From contig JARYHS010011408.1 of assembly GCA_031002005.1 (NCBI GenBank), forward strand, positions 219,335,473 through 219,399,472: 64,000 bases of DNA. The letters are read 5' to 3'. The translations under genes were made by a program, and so were the position numbers. Shown piece after piece: positions 33,463 to 44,439 of the stretch. Position 1 is the first letter of the stretch. Every line of letters begins with the position of its first letter. The stretch comes from Vandiemenella viatica (lineage: Eukaryota > Arthropoda > Insecta > Orthoptera > Morabidae). The notes under the pieces were generated by a model. That model was not told the DNA's origin and did no database searches. It worked only from the letters and a program-made list of their open reading frames with translations.

Positions 33463-34215
33463 ACTAGCTGGTACCCACGACTTCGTTCGTGTTTGTAAAG
33501 AATTTGGAATGACAGCTACCGACATATAACTACCATAGTGCACGATGGGAGACTCAATGCTATTACCACACACAAACGCCACTCATCTGCGCTATGTAGT
33601 TCAGGCAGCAAAGTAAAATATACGGACACACATGTCTTTGGTCGAAATACGAAAATATCCTTGATCGACCAATTTCAACCACCATATCTCCCACACTCTT
33701 ACAGTTTCCGAAATTCGGCCAACGGCAACGTTGTTATCGACGGGTGACTCTGTGCTACTACCACACAAACACCAGTGATCTGTACTACACAGTTTTGGCT
33801 GAAAAGTGATACACCATGACACATACGTTGTAGGTAGAAATACTAATGTGCCGCAGGTCGACCAGTTTCAACCACCATATCTTCCACACGCCCATAGCTA
33901 CCAACATCTAACAACCATAGTACACGATAAGAGACACGATACCACTACCACACACTAACACCATTGGTCTATGCTATGTAGTTGTGGCAGCAGAGTGACA
34001 TATACGGAGAAACATGTCTTTGGTTGATATATGAAAATGCCCTGCATCGACCACATTTAACCATCATATCTCCCACATCCCCACAGCTATCGACATTCGG
34101 CCAACGTTGTGCATGACAATAAACTCCATGCTAATTCCACACACAAAGACCTGTGATCTGTGCTAGGTAGTGGTGGCTGAAAAGTGAAATATAGGAAAAC
34201 ACACGTCTATTTATA
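33463..34215 (+). repeat. Dispersed repeat containing a 190-bp tandem array
   Basis: The left end ACTAGCTGGTACCCACGACT followed by TCGTTCG is joined to 3.7 diverged copies of a unit of about 190 bp. The ACCATATCTYCCACA marker falls at 33681, 33874 and 34063 (spacing 193 and 189). Each unit also holds CTAYYACCACACACAAA and a GTGATCTGTGCTA-type block. Frames over it are chance. The neighbouring 158-bp array at 13815 is a different unit in a similar context. Confidence 0.75.
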
Positions 34216-35639
34216 TTATATATTTATATGATTAAACAGCTTTATTAGCGAAGGCGAGCAACATGGCACTTGAGACCTTCATGCAGAAAGAATTTTAAAA
34301 AAGTGCCAAAAAGTAGCTCCCTTCTCGATATCGAAAGTGATGTAACATTAAAAACGGCTGCGAAGAAAACGGGGTAGGTGACGTCCGAAGTCATAGTCGT
34401 GAAACTTTCAACGTGCTAAATGGAACCATGACCATACAATGGAACAGAAGTGCATGAATGCAAACTATATGTCTTCAAGAGATATGGAACTAGAGACGGC
34501 AACAAGGCAGGGATTAACCATCCTCTCCAGAGTCTTTCCCACGCAGCTAGTTGATGCAATGCTAAGATAACTATTATCTTTGGCTGGTTTCGGTCAACAG
34601 AGTTAGTGTTGTTCCATGTCACGATTCTAGAAATTCTTCCTTAGAACGCACACGATTAGAAACATCAAATAAGCACTCTTAATTTCTATCAGCATGTCAT
34701 ACTGAATCTTAACTCAAGCGGGTATGTTATTACAAGAAAAGTTCCTGGCAAACAATAATCACTGTCCATTTCTCAATTTGGAAAATTACAGTATTTTATC
34801 TGTTTTGCTCAGATTAAAGTTTACCCATTTTTGTAAAACTGCCGACCCTTCAAATATGTAGATTATATAAATATTTAATGTTATTGAGTCAGGTGTGACT
34901 TATTACAGTCTTTAGTTCAACAAATTTCAAATTTCCAATATCGTACAGTATGAACCTCTTAAGCTCCGAGGCAGCCCCTGTCCAGTATGAGAACTTCACA
35001 CTCTCATGCAGTATTCTAATTTTTGTCATAGTAGAGATTTAGAACATATAAGGATAAAATGGCCACTCTGTTCAAATTAAATCAGAGAAAAATGTCTGTG
35101 ATTATGAACTGAGGTTTTTTTGCCGATCCAGGCACCTTGTGGGACAGTTCAGATCTGGGTTATTAATTAAGTGTTGGTCTAATTACAGAATTTTTAATCA
35201 GAGTAGATCATTAATAACAGCGGTTTCGTAAGATGTTGTCGATTTAATTACAGAATATCTGATAGTTTCACCTACTGATTCCGTGCTGTAATTATTCTGA
35301 AACAGATGAAATATTAATAATTATTCTATAATAATTACGCCAATACAACTGTTGTTGGATTTTATTTATTTGATGGGCGCGTTTCGCCTCTCGTCGAGGT
35401 ATCTTCAGCGTACAATGTTTTTTGTGTTCTGTGATATTTTAACGTAATGGTTTTTTACTTACAAAGAATTTTTTTATATATAGGAAGCATAAAAATGACT
35501 TATACTTACATATCAGTATGAATTATCAAACAGAACGCCTTGTTTACATAGTTGTAATAGGGTAGGATTCATATTATCACTTACATATGTTTTAAGGTGT
35601 GATTGTTGGTCGCCTGTGACCTCAACCAGGCCGGAAAAA
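34216..35639. other. No gene seen
   Basis: AT-rich. Short minus-strand frames (34416-34622, 35513-35737) have no recognisable domains. A GATGGGCGCGTTTCGCCTCT stretch near 35373 is the only GC feature. Confidence 0.45.
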
Positions 35640-35935
35640 ACAGCTGAAGAACAACAGAGTGCACACAAAAAAAAACAAAGGCAACAAAATATTTTTTTAA
35701 ATGACTTACAGCAGCTGAGACCATACAGCCAGCTCAATGTGATTATTATATAGCTTCCAGTGAATCAGTCGTCAGTCGTGTTTATATATTGTATCTTCTA
35801 AGTATGGACCACCACAGGACGGACAGGGACATTCACACAGACACACAACACTTAAACATCCATGCCCGCGGTTGGATTCGAACCGGCGACCTTCGGCACG
35901 CGGAGCTAGCAGTCTAGCCCCTACGCTACCGAGGC
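35640..35935 (-). mobile_element. tRNA-derived SINE, family D
   Basis: The minus-strand head reads GCCTCGGTAGCGTAGGGGCT with B box CGGTTCGAATCCAACCG. The body continues GTTTAAGTGTTGTGTGTCTG and ends in ACATTGAGCTGGCTGTATGG. The second copy at 41660 shares head, middle and end. Its 5' end lies 18 bp from the hAT fragment that follows. Confidence 0.7.
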
Positions 35936-35952
35936 AGAAAGCAACAATTGAT

Positions 35953-36695
35953 ATAATGAAGTATTCACGAGTGTATCGCCGAATTGTGTTGTAAAAACAG
36001 CATTCCTCGCCGTCTTCTTCACGTGTGAAATTTTGTGTTTTTTACAACGCAATCCGGCGATACATCCGTAAGGATTCATTGCAATTATACGCCGAAAACT
36101 CTTCTTACTTACATAAAAAAATTAATTTCGTCTCTAAAAACGTCGTTATGCCACTTACTTAAAACTGAAATACTTGACAGTTTATGTCTTGGTGAGTAGT
36201 TTCTTTTATTAACAATGAATCAACTATAAAATCAATCAAGAAATCAGGAGACATAGTAATGAAACCCACAAAAACAATTCTTGTGCAATGACAAAAGATA
36301 TGAAATCTGGTTCTGAGCCAACTCTACACTTTATAGAGTATATTCACTTCACTTTGTGAAATAGATCGTTTGTTTAAAATAATAATAACAAACCCGGTGA
36401 CTTGGCCACTATGCATACCAAGTGTTCAAACTGATATGACTTACTGTAAGGTACATAATATGACCTAAGACTGAATATTTTGAATTTTTACTATTTATTT
36501 ATAAATTGGTTTAGATTTTTTTAAAATGTAAATCACTAACTATTATTACGACAGACTAAAAAAAATTATTACCATTTTGCCAATTAAAATATTCTTAACT
36601 GTTAATTTTTATCATTTAACATAAAAATTGATTTATTAATTTAATTAACAGACGTTTATTATTTAATTTGTTAACAGTTTAAACAACTATTATCT
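35953..36695 (+). mobile_element. hAT fragment, third copy of the family
   Basis: Reverse complement of 20900-21725 of the nested element, with matching blocks such as ACAAAGTGAAGTGAATATAC (21258) and AATTAAATTAATAAATCAAT (20948). It contains the foldback module with both arms (GTATCGCCGAATTGTG at 35974 and CAATCCGGCGATACATCCGT at 36051). Both GC-rich terminal regions are absent, so it is end-truncated and immobile. Confidence 0.8.
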
Positions 36696-38929
36696 TTTTC
36701 AAAGGGGAAGGTCAGTATTAAAGCCGATAATATGCTTCTGTAAGAATACGTCGGTTAAGCAATTAATTGGACTGCAAATAGAAAAAACCAATTCATCTGT
36801 ATAAAGTTTATAATGGCAGTGGACGAATAAGCTTTGCAAAAGTGAAAGCAGTAATTAGTTTGTGTTTAAGTATATAAAGTTAGAAAATAAAAGTTGTGTT
36901 TGGTCTAATTTGCGAAGTTTTTGATGAAAAAGTAATCGACAAGTACTTGGAAGTAACATGGTAAAAACAAGGACGAGGTAGTATACATTTTTTCTGATAT
37001 TATAAGGGGAAGAATCGTGGAGTTTATAGAAATTTAACCCGAGGGCTAATACCATAAGGGCGAAGTTTAAAAGCAGACGTAATATGTTCTCGTCCTAGCT
37101 GGAAACGACCAAAAAGACTACTAAAGTAAAAGCAATTAATAATAATTAGTGTAAGACGCGGTCATCGAAAGTAAAGGCATGTAAAAGCAAAGATAGCCAA
37201 GTCGTTTCTTTCGGAAAAGCATCACTGATTTGCTTCCCATGTTGAGGTTATGATCAGTAGGTTAAATGTAATCCATTGTTTGCGTAGGTTCTTCGCAGAT
37301 GGGTACTAGTGGGTGAGAATGAATTTCGAAATCTTTTTTTAAAAAATAGGGGTTTCCGGTGTGTATCGCAAGCGACGTTTGCATTTAGAACGGTATGGCA
37401 CAAATATTTCGAGATTTGCAGCACCGTTGCATCCGGCGCCAGTGTGCCATGTTTGCTTAGACTGGCCAGGCGTCCTACCCTGACTTGGCCACCAGCAGGG
37501 GCTCCGGAAATGCCAGGCACACGCGCCAAATCCAACTCACAGTACACAGGTACAAATAGCCCTCTACAAACAGAGAGAAGCTCAGGGTTAAGGTTATGTG
37601 TGTCTCCAGACGCCAGACGGGGTCAATGTTCACATCTCATTGAAACAATACAGTAGTTAAAGCCAGATTTTCTATTTCGGTACTATAAATCTTTGATTAC
37701 AAAAGTAAATGATACAAATTCGCCAAAAACAACGGAATTAGAATGCTAATAATAATAATAATAAATAGTAATATCAATAATATTAATAATAATAATTATC
37801 ATCATTACCATCAACATACCATCTGTACATACCTATCTGATAAAATAATTTTTATTTGTTTCCAAAAAAATGTTATATATTGCTAATGACGCTTGCGTCA
37901 TATTGACTGTAAGAATGGTTATTAGATAATTTGATTGAAGTTGTTCTCGGATATAAAAGCTGAAAACTCGATGCAATACTGCATAATTTATATTCTAGAG
38001 TCTCTGATAATCTGACGAAGTGTGCCTTAACTTTTTAAATTTTCATTTATTTACGAGAAGGACATAGAAAGAGAGGCCTTCAGTGTGGAAATCGGAATCA
38101 TAGAATGATAAATGAGGAGTTAAACGATAACATTCATGGTAACTCACCTTAATACCATTCGTCCTGGTTGGCCTTCGCTTACGAGAAGCTGAGTTAAAAA
38201 CTATGACGTTTTAATAATGTATATGATTCTTCTTACTCGTCGCGTTACAAGGCTCCCCCCTTAAAAAAATTGTTAGTCGTCATGTGTGGAAAATGAGACC
38301 TGGACCAAAAGAAAATTTTGCGTTGTATCATTTTGAGTTAGCCACAACGCATTCTGGTTTTTTTTTGGAAGTGCCATAATACCGTGTTGCGGCCGTTTAC
38401 AAGAAACAAGAACGCGTTTTCGGTCTTTGAGCGTTACAAATGTATACCTATAAGAAAAGCCGTATTTGGTAATCTAAGCGAATAGTTGTGTGGTTTCATG
38501 AATGTGTCAGTATTCAGAACGTCCTAAGTTCGATCCTCGCATGGGGAAAATATGCGTATTTCCTCCGTGCGTTTCTTTTCGCTACTATTTGCTTTTAATA
38601 GCATTACAGATTCATTTTTAACAAAATTCACCGAAATAATAGTTTGTTTTTCTTCGAAGGATTAACAAGAAAAATATGTCTATGACGCTTAGAAGTTTCA
38701 CTGCTTGCGCCTATACACACTCATTGACGCAACAGGTTTTTTTTTTTTTAATACCATTTATGACAAATATCAACGATGCATCGCAATATCTTAAAATAAA
38801 TAATAACACAATACCTAAAACAGATTGCTTTAAATATCTTGAAGAAGAGAAATGATAGAAAGGAAAAATAGTATTCAGAAATGGAGAAATCATTTAAGTT
38901 AACAAGAAACACATACAATAAAAAATTAC
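36696..38929. other. No gene recognised; AAT microsatellite at 37746-37815
   Basis: Overlapping frames on both strands at 37254-37656 (97 and 115 codons) coincide with a GC-richer patch and show no family. The rest is AT-rich. (AAT)n/(ATT)n repetition lies around 37746-37815. Confidence 0.4.
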
Positions 38930-39153
38930 TATTCTAGAAAATAAAACTAAGGCACTATAGAACAGTAATTAGATCAGAAAGCAACAGAAACGCTTAGACT
39001 AACCAGAACTGAAGAGAGAAAAATGGAAAGTAATTTTGTGAAAAATACTAGAAAAGAAGAATACAATTCTATGACCACATACACTTAATGAACAACAAAA
39101 GATTAATCAAACAGATATTTGACTTGATAAACAATCCACATAGTTCCAGGAAA

Positions 39154-39213
<60 letters not shown>

Positions 39214-39415
39214 TACACAAAATGCTGGAATCAACACAGACTCAATAAATGACAGAACGCGTTTAAGAGAAGAGACTCAAAAAACAGATTTTCAAGAAAG
39301 AAGGAAAAAATCAACAAGTGGAACAAAGTTGGTAAAGGAAGGGAAGTTCAAACACTCACAGAGCATGAAAGAAATATGGGTTCAAAGAAAACTGAAGACA
39401 GTTAACTGTAAAAAT
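38930..39415 (+). mobile_element. RTE-like LINE fragment with internal 57-nt poly-A
   Basis: ATETLRLTRTEERKMES-like and NNKRLIKQIFDLINN (39090-39135) match the LINE at 7957 (NNRLIKQIFKLMQ). A pure A run of 57 nt (39155-39211) interrupts the body exactly where the 7957 copy has its A-rich insertion. Coding-like lysine-rich sequence continues to about 39415. Heavily mutated. Confidence 0.65.
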
Positions 39416-39817
39416 AGTTGATTTATCGCTCCCTCCAAAAGTGTTAACCGAAGAAAGAAAATAGAAATAATATTCCATGGAATTAAAGAGGGATAGAACA
39501 AATTTTTTTCTCAGCGTGTGGAGTATCGCTTTACATATCTCGTCAAGTAGAGGCCAAACACATTTTTTTTTTTTTTCACTTTAAAATAAAGATGTGAGCT
39601 ACCAGCGAAATTATCAGTTTTAGACCATTCACTACCAGCTAAATCTCAAAGAAGTTACAGAAAATTTTCTCCGTTATCGAACAAATCCTTTGTTTAAATA
39701 ATAAATAGTTTTTAAATTACTAGCAGAACTAGTAAAAGTTTTTGATGGCGTCATAGCATACAGAACCCGATTTATGCTGAACTCGACTCACAAATAATAA
39801 ATATTTATTAACTTTTT
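39416..39817. other. No gene seen
   Basis: AT-rich with a T tract near 39563; nothing else noted. Confidence 0.5.
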
Positions 39818-40056
39818 TGTTGCTTATGGCTTTACGCCTCGTCGACATCGAGGTCATTAGAGGCAAGTTAGGACTAGGGGCAAGAAACGCGTAGAAATTT
39901 GGTCATAACGTTCTGAAAGAATCATCCCGGCATCCTCCTGGAAAATATTTGGGAAACGATAGAAAACCGAAATCTGGATATGGAATGGGGATTCGAACCC
40001 GCGTCCTCCAGAATGCTAGGTATAGCGTTAACGTTCACCCACCATGCTCGGTATGA
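39818..40056 (-). mobile_element. SINE family A
   Basis: Minus-strand copy: head ACCGAGCATGGTGGGTGAAC, B box GGGTTCGAATCCCC, body with TTTTCTATCGTTTCCCAAAT, 3' end TCTAATGACCTCGATGTCGA ... GCGTAAAGCC. The tail is short and imperfect. Confidence 0.8.
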
Positions 40057-40209
40057 CTTATTTATTTTTGAACAGAGTAAATGTCAGAATTTTTGGTGAA
40101 TTTAATTTTTTGTGTCTTTAGCCTCTTCATGACTTTTGAAGAATAGGATACTGTGCACGAAAGAAGGACGTGTCCTAGGCTTCAGATATTGCAGATGCGT
40201 GCAACAATC

Positions 40210-40400
40210 CTATTTTTTTTTTTTAACTGGTGATCTACGGCTTATCGACGACGCTATCATTAGGGCTGAATGAAAACTTTTGGAAAAAATTATAAATTAA
40301 ACATTCCAGCATTATCGTAGTGTGATTTGGGAAAACCATGGATAGCCAAAAGTCAACTGAATCGTTTATCGAATACCAAACCTCCCGAATTACATCTCTT
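40210..40400 (-). mobile_element. SINE family A, degenerate
   Basis: Twelve T (A-tail) followed on the plus strand by CCTAATGATAGCG-type 3' end and GGGAAAACCATGG body in minus orientation. The B box is no longer intact. Confidence 0.55.
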
Positions 40401-41119
40401 CCATCACATTCTGCCCAACCATACGAACAGGTTGAATGGACCATAGCTTCAATGTGCTGCGTCCTGAATAATATGTTACAAGAAAATAAATAGACAAATT
40501 GATTTAGAAAATTGATTTTCATAGTAGTTGCAACTTTCCCTTTGTCTTGAAATCAAATTTATTTTAAGTTGATGCCTGAAAATGAAGTTATCAATTCCAA
40601 CATCGTGTTCTTATATTGTTTTGAAGGATGAGAGATAGCTCTCCTCTAGTGATGATTATTATTTCATCGAACCTGCTATAAAATATTCACCGCACAAAAT
40701 AAAAATACTTTTGATCGAATCCCGCTTGCACTCACATTGAATAAAAAAAAGTATATTATCACACGTCATCGATTTACTACGCTCGGAAGAACAAATTCTT
40801 CTTTACGACACAATTAGGATGAGGTATTGTTTATATTATTTGTCATAGTTCCAGTACATTCAAGCTATCATTCAATGTGTAGGCATACATGCAAGTACAT
40901 GCTCTTTGTTCACTCCACTTTTCTGCTCTTGCTGGCAACTACACACCAGCAGCTGATCAAGCTCTCAGTCTACTGGCTAGCCAAGCTTATTTTGCAATAG
41001 CGAACCCGCACCAAACATTACATACACCGTTTTACTGAGCCGAATACCCTCTGATTCTTAACATATTAATTATTATAATTTAACTAACACTAGACACATA
41101 AACAATTATACAGCAATTA
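40401..41119. other. No gene seen
   Basis: AT-rich; a short frame at 40235-40522 overlaps the SINE. No repeats noted. Confidence 0.5.
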
Positions 41120-41632
41120 TATAACATGTATGTTTGTAATGAACAAACAAAGGAAACAGCGTCGTCATTTGGACTACTGTTGTGCCATTTGGGATCCGTT
41201 TCGTAAGGAGTTGATTGACAGCAAAGAGAAAGTACAGAGAAGAGCCGCTCGATTCGTGACCGCTTGCTACAGTCCTTACGAAAGCGTCACAGAACTGATT
41301 AGTAGACTAGGCTGGGAGTCTCTGGTAGATAGACGACGCACGTTTCGTTTAAACTTATTGGTAAACATGTGTGCTTCCACTTTCATTTACGAGTGTAGTG
41401 AAATACTTCGTCCACCAACCTATTTGAGACGGAATGACAGTAAAGATAAGATCAGAGAAATAAGGTGCCGCACTGAATCTTATATGAATTATTTTTTCCC
41501 TCTTACCATTAAGGATTGGAATGTACAACAAAGAGATTAGCTTTGGTGCTGAGCATCCTCTGCCACCCACAATTTTGTGAATTGCAGAGTATATATGTAG
41601 ATGTAGATGTTGATGTTGATTCAGGTATTGAC
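41120..41632 (+). mobile_element. LINE with (TGTAGA)n tail, RT C-terminus (copy B)
   Basis: Open from 41130 to 41540: HLDYCCAIWDPFRKELIDS, VQRRAARFVTACYSPYESVT, DRRRTFRLNLLVNM, DKIREIRCRTESYMNYFFP. Collinear with copy A at 25135, with most differences looking like independent decay. The 3' UTR (GCATCCTCTGCCACCCACAA) is shortened. The tail reads ATGTAGATGTAGATGTTGAT (from 41595). Little frame damage, so fairly young despite 5' truncation. Confidence 0.85.
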
Positions 41633-41659
41633 CTTAAAGTATTTTTTCCCCCCTTATAT

Positions 41660-41869
41660 TTGGCAGTCGGCCTTATAGGCCACTCAGCCAACACTCAATG
41701 TATTTTTATTTATCGTCAATATTAATGAATATTTCCGAATTTTATGTGAAAATTCAATTGTAGGACATCACAGGACACACACAACACAAACATAGCCTAA
41801 ACAACCGGACTCAAACCGGCGACCATCAGTACAGGAAGCTAGCGCCCTAGCCCCTACGCTACCGAGGCT
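41660..41869 (-). mobile_element. SINE family D, second copy
   Basis: Minus-strand head GCCTCGGTAGCGTAGGGGCT followed by AGGGCGCTAGC, B box CGGTTTGAGTCCGGTTG, then GTTTGTGTTGTGTGTGTCCT and an end block ACATTGAGTGTTGGCTGAGT then GGCCTATAAGGCC. Compare 35640. Confidence 0.7.
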
Positions 41870-42397
41870 GGAGACACTACGGTACTGAATGTTCGTTCGA
41901 CTACTAAAGACGTGGACGTTCTCATCAAGTTTCTGTATAGTCTACTAATGTTTGTAAGCAAATATTCCTGCAGTAATAATTTCCCAAACCGCAACTACGA
42001 CGCGATTATTCAAATGTCCACAGCATATGCCGTGAAGAGTCGAGCCACTCCAGAATAAATGTCGCTGCTTATTGCTCAGTAACACTACGGTTCATAAAAA
42101 CTATCTAAATAAGGCAGCAGACATTACCTCTAGTGTTTATAACAGGTATGCAGCGTTGTGGCAGACCTGAACGCTTAGAGAAACCTATTTCTTTGGAATT
42201 GATACAGTTTAGGTATACTCGTGGAACACATATATTCGCACTTGTACATACTTGAATAGAAAACATAACGTGAACTATTCCAATACGATGTACCGAATTC
42301 TCACTGTTTAACATGTGCTCAAGTGACACTGGGCACTATCTCTGCTGCTTGCATCAAAGTGCGCATGCGCGGAACGTTGCGATGCATGCGTACTTAC
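41870..42397. other. No gene seen; NRF1-like site at 42358
   Basis: A 74-codon minus-strand frame (42105-42329) has no family. AGTGCGCATGCGCGGAACG near 42358 contains a perfect NRF1-type palindrome. Confidence 0.4.
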
Positions 42398-42629
42398 GGG
42401 GCGTCCATTAATTACGTGAGCACAAAGGTCTGACGTAATATCACAGGAGGGCGGGGGGAGGAGGAAGGATGTCCACAAAAAACAAACGTTATTATTTCAA
42501 TATTCAAGAACAGTAAAGCTAAAAAAAGAAGTTCTTCAGAGCAACGGAAGGTCTGATCAGATATCACAACTCTCACCCATGCTCACCAAGGGAGAGAAGG
42601 GAATCAGCGCGTAATTAATAGATGACCAC
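42398..42629. mobile_element. 232-bp MITE with GGGGCGTCCATTAATTACG end
   Basis: Left end GGGGCGTCCATTAATTACGT; right end, reverse complement, GTGGTCATCTATTAATTACG. A G-rich block (GGAGGGCGGGGGGAGGAGG) sits inside the left end and a C/T-rich equivalent inside the right. Similar ends occur in MITEs of many animals. Target duplication not clear. Confidence 0.55.
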
Positions 42630-42819
42630 TTAACTGTACCCAAAAAATTTATCTTCAGAAACGCTGTACATAGCTGCTAAGAATTTCCGGATGGGCATTT
42701 AGTATTAACATAAAAGTACATAACACGTAGATGCGTCTCCCCAAACACTCTCAATTAAAATAAAATTTTCCCTGCAGCTTTAGGACAATCACAGAGTAAC
42801 ACTAGTAAATAAAGAAATT

Positions 42820-43680
42820 AGATATAAAAGGGTCAAAACGGTAGAGGACTGTAAACAGTTGCAGGGTGATTTGGACAGGATATCTAATAAGGTTGGTAAA
42901 CATGGGATGAAGATAAATGCAAAGAAGAATGAGCTTATTAGATACACAAATTAAAAACTAAAGGTTGATTATAATTACAAGCTGGGACAAGAATTGCTTG
43001 TTGAAGACTTGAAATGTAAATATCTTGGCATTATATCTTCTAACAAAACTAACTGGGCAGGACACATTGGACAGGTAGTAGGAAGGTTTCAAAATTCTAC
43101 CCTTGTTGGAGAGAGTGATGAGGGGATGTACGAAAGAAGTAAAGGAATTGGGTTACAAAACTTTGGTCATAACATTGCTCGAATATGGTAGTGTAGTATG
43201 GGACCTACATTTTGAGTATCAAATACATGATTTGGAGAGGGTGCTAAAAAGGGCTGCCATATTTGTTTCTGGAAATTATCGCAGAATACAATCAGTAAGA
43301 GATTTGATAAAAGAGCTGGAATGGGATTCATTGCAAGACAGGAGGAGGGTGAAGAGGGTCACGGGAGTGTACAAGGCGTATATTGGCGATGAGGCATATA
43401 AAATATTGGTGTAGGTATGAAAAGTAGTGCATGGAAGGAAAAAGATGACCATGATCACAAGCTGGAACTCGATTTCAGGCACAAGGGTGTGGGAAGATTC
43501 TCTTTTTTTAGGTAAGGGTGTCAGGGATTGGAATAAGTTACCAAGGTAAATGATGAATAATTTACCAAAAACATTGAAAGAATTTAAAGTTAAAATTTGT
43601 AAAGGGCAAATGTAGGTGGGTGCAGGAAAGGAGGAAGTTTGAACGATGTCATTATATAAGTCATATAACAATGCTTCTAT
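42820..43680 (+). mobile_element. Jockey/CR1-group LINE, RT C-terminal half (copy 3)
   Basis: Collinear with copy 1 from just after its FADD box: CKQLQGDLDRIS, HGMKINAKKNELIRYTN, LLVEDLKCKYLGIISSNKTN then WAGHIGQVVG. Next come ELGYKTLVITLLEYGSVVWD and LQDRRRVKRVTGVYKAYIGD (open 43103-43414), then MMNNLPKTLKEFKVKICKG. Two or three frameshifts. The 3' UTR runs to about 43680. It lacks the polymerase fingers and palm. Confidence 0.85.
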
Positions 43681-44330
43681 AGAAATAGTGTAAAACTCAG
43701 CCGGCCGCTCAGTTGCTGTCAGGTATAACATTACCGATCACCTGGCAGGAAAAACGTTCTACCAAAATAACCTGTCTTTTTAAAAATATTTTTTTCTAGA
43801 TCTAAATATTATTCTGTGAAAACTTCAGCATGCCTCAAATATATTTTTTCAATATTTATGAGCCACAATCCTGAAAGAAAATAAAATTTTTGAGATCCAG
43901 ACATTACAAAAAAAGTGTTACACAAATTTTCACGGTGCCTTCGATACTTACACAGAAATATTCACCAGATCTCGGACTATAATCTCAGGCGCAAGGAAAG
44001 ACAAATCCTAAGGATCATGTCCCCTTGGTAGATCGACTGATAATTGAATATCTTCCGGGATAAGGAGACCATATTTGATTAATGGAAATGGCTTCTTCGG
44101 AGGAAGGATGAGTGATTAGAGGATAGGGAACTCTCTCTTTCTCTGGGTGAGAAATCGCCCCTAACGACGGATTAACGAGCCATCATCAGCGTTCCAGAAT
44201 GCACAAGACAAAGGGAGACCACTGCATTAGAGATTCTCAAGCAGTGTGATGAAAACAGTTCAGTACAAGATTCCGGATATACCCCTTTCTAATATACGGG
44301 TAGGGACTATTAACATAACTTCTAAGAATA
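43681..44330. other. No gene recognised
   Basis: Non-coding; ends in the TA (44329-44330) that flanks the mariner-like element. Confidence 0.45.
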
Positions 44331-44439
44331 CAGGGTTACTACAAAAGAATCTCATTCACTTTCAAGACCCGATTTATTCAAAGGTATTATGCTTACAAAT
44401 ATGATTGATATATGAAAATAATTGCAAAATATCCAAGTT

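Noticed and set aside
33463..34215. CRISPR-like array
   Set aside because: Units of about 190 bp are contiguous and diverged throughout, with no unique spacers, in eukaryotic DNA.
35860..35935. Genuine tRNA gene
   Set aside because: Same reasons; a second copy with the same body at 41660 shows it is a SINE.
37254..37656. Frames on both strands of about 100 codons
   Set aside because: Mirror frames in a GC-richer patch; no family match and no way to choose a strand.
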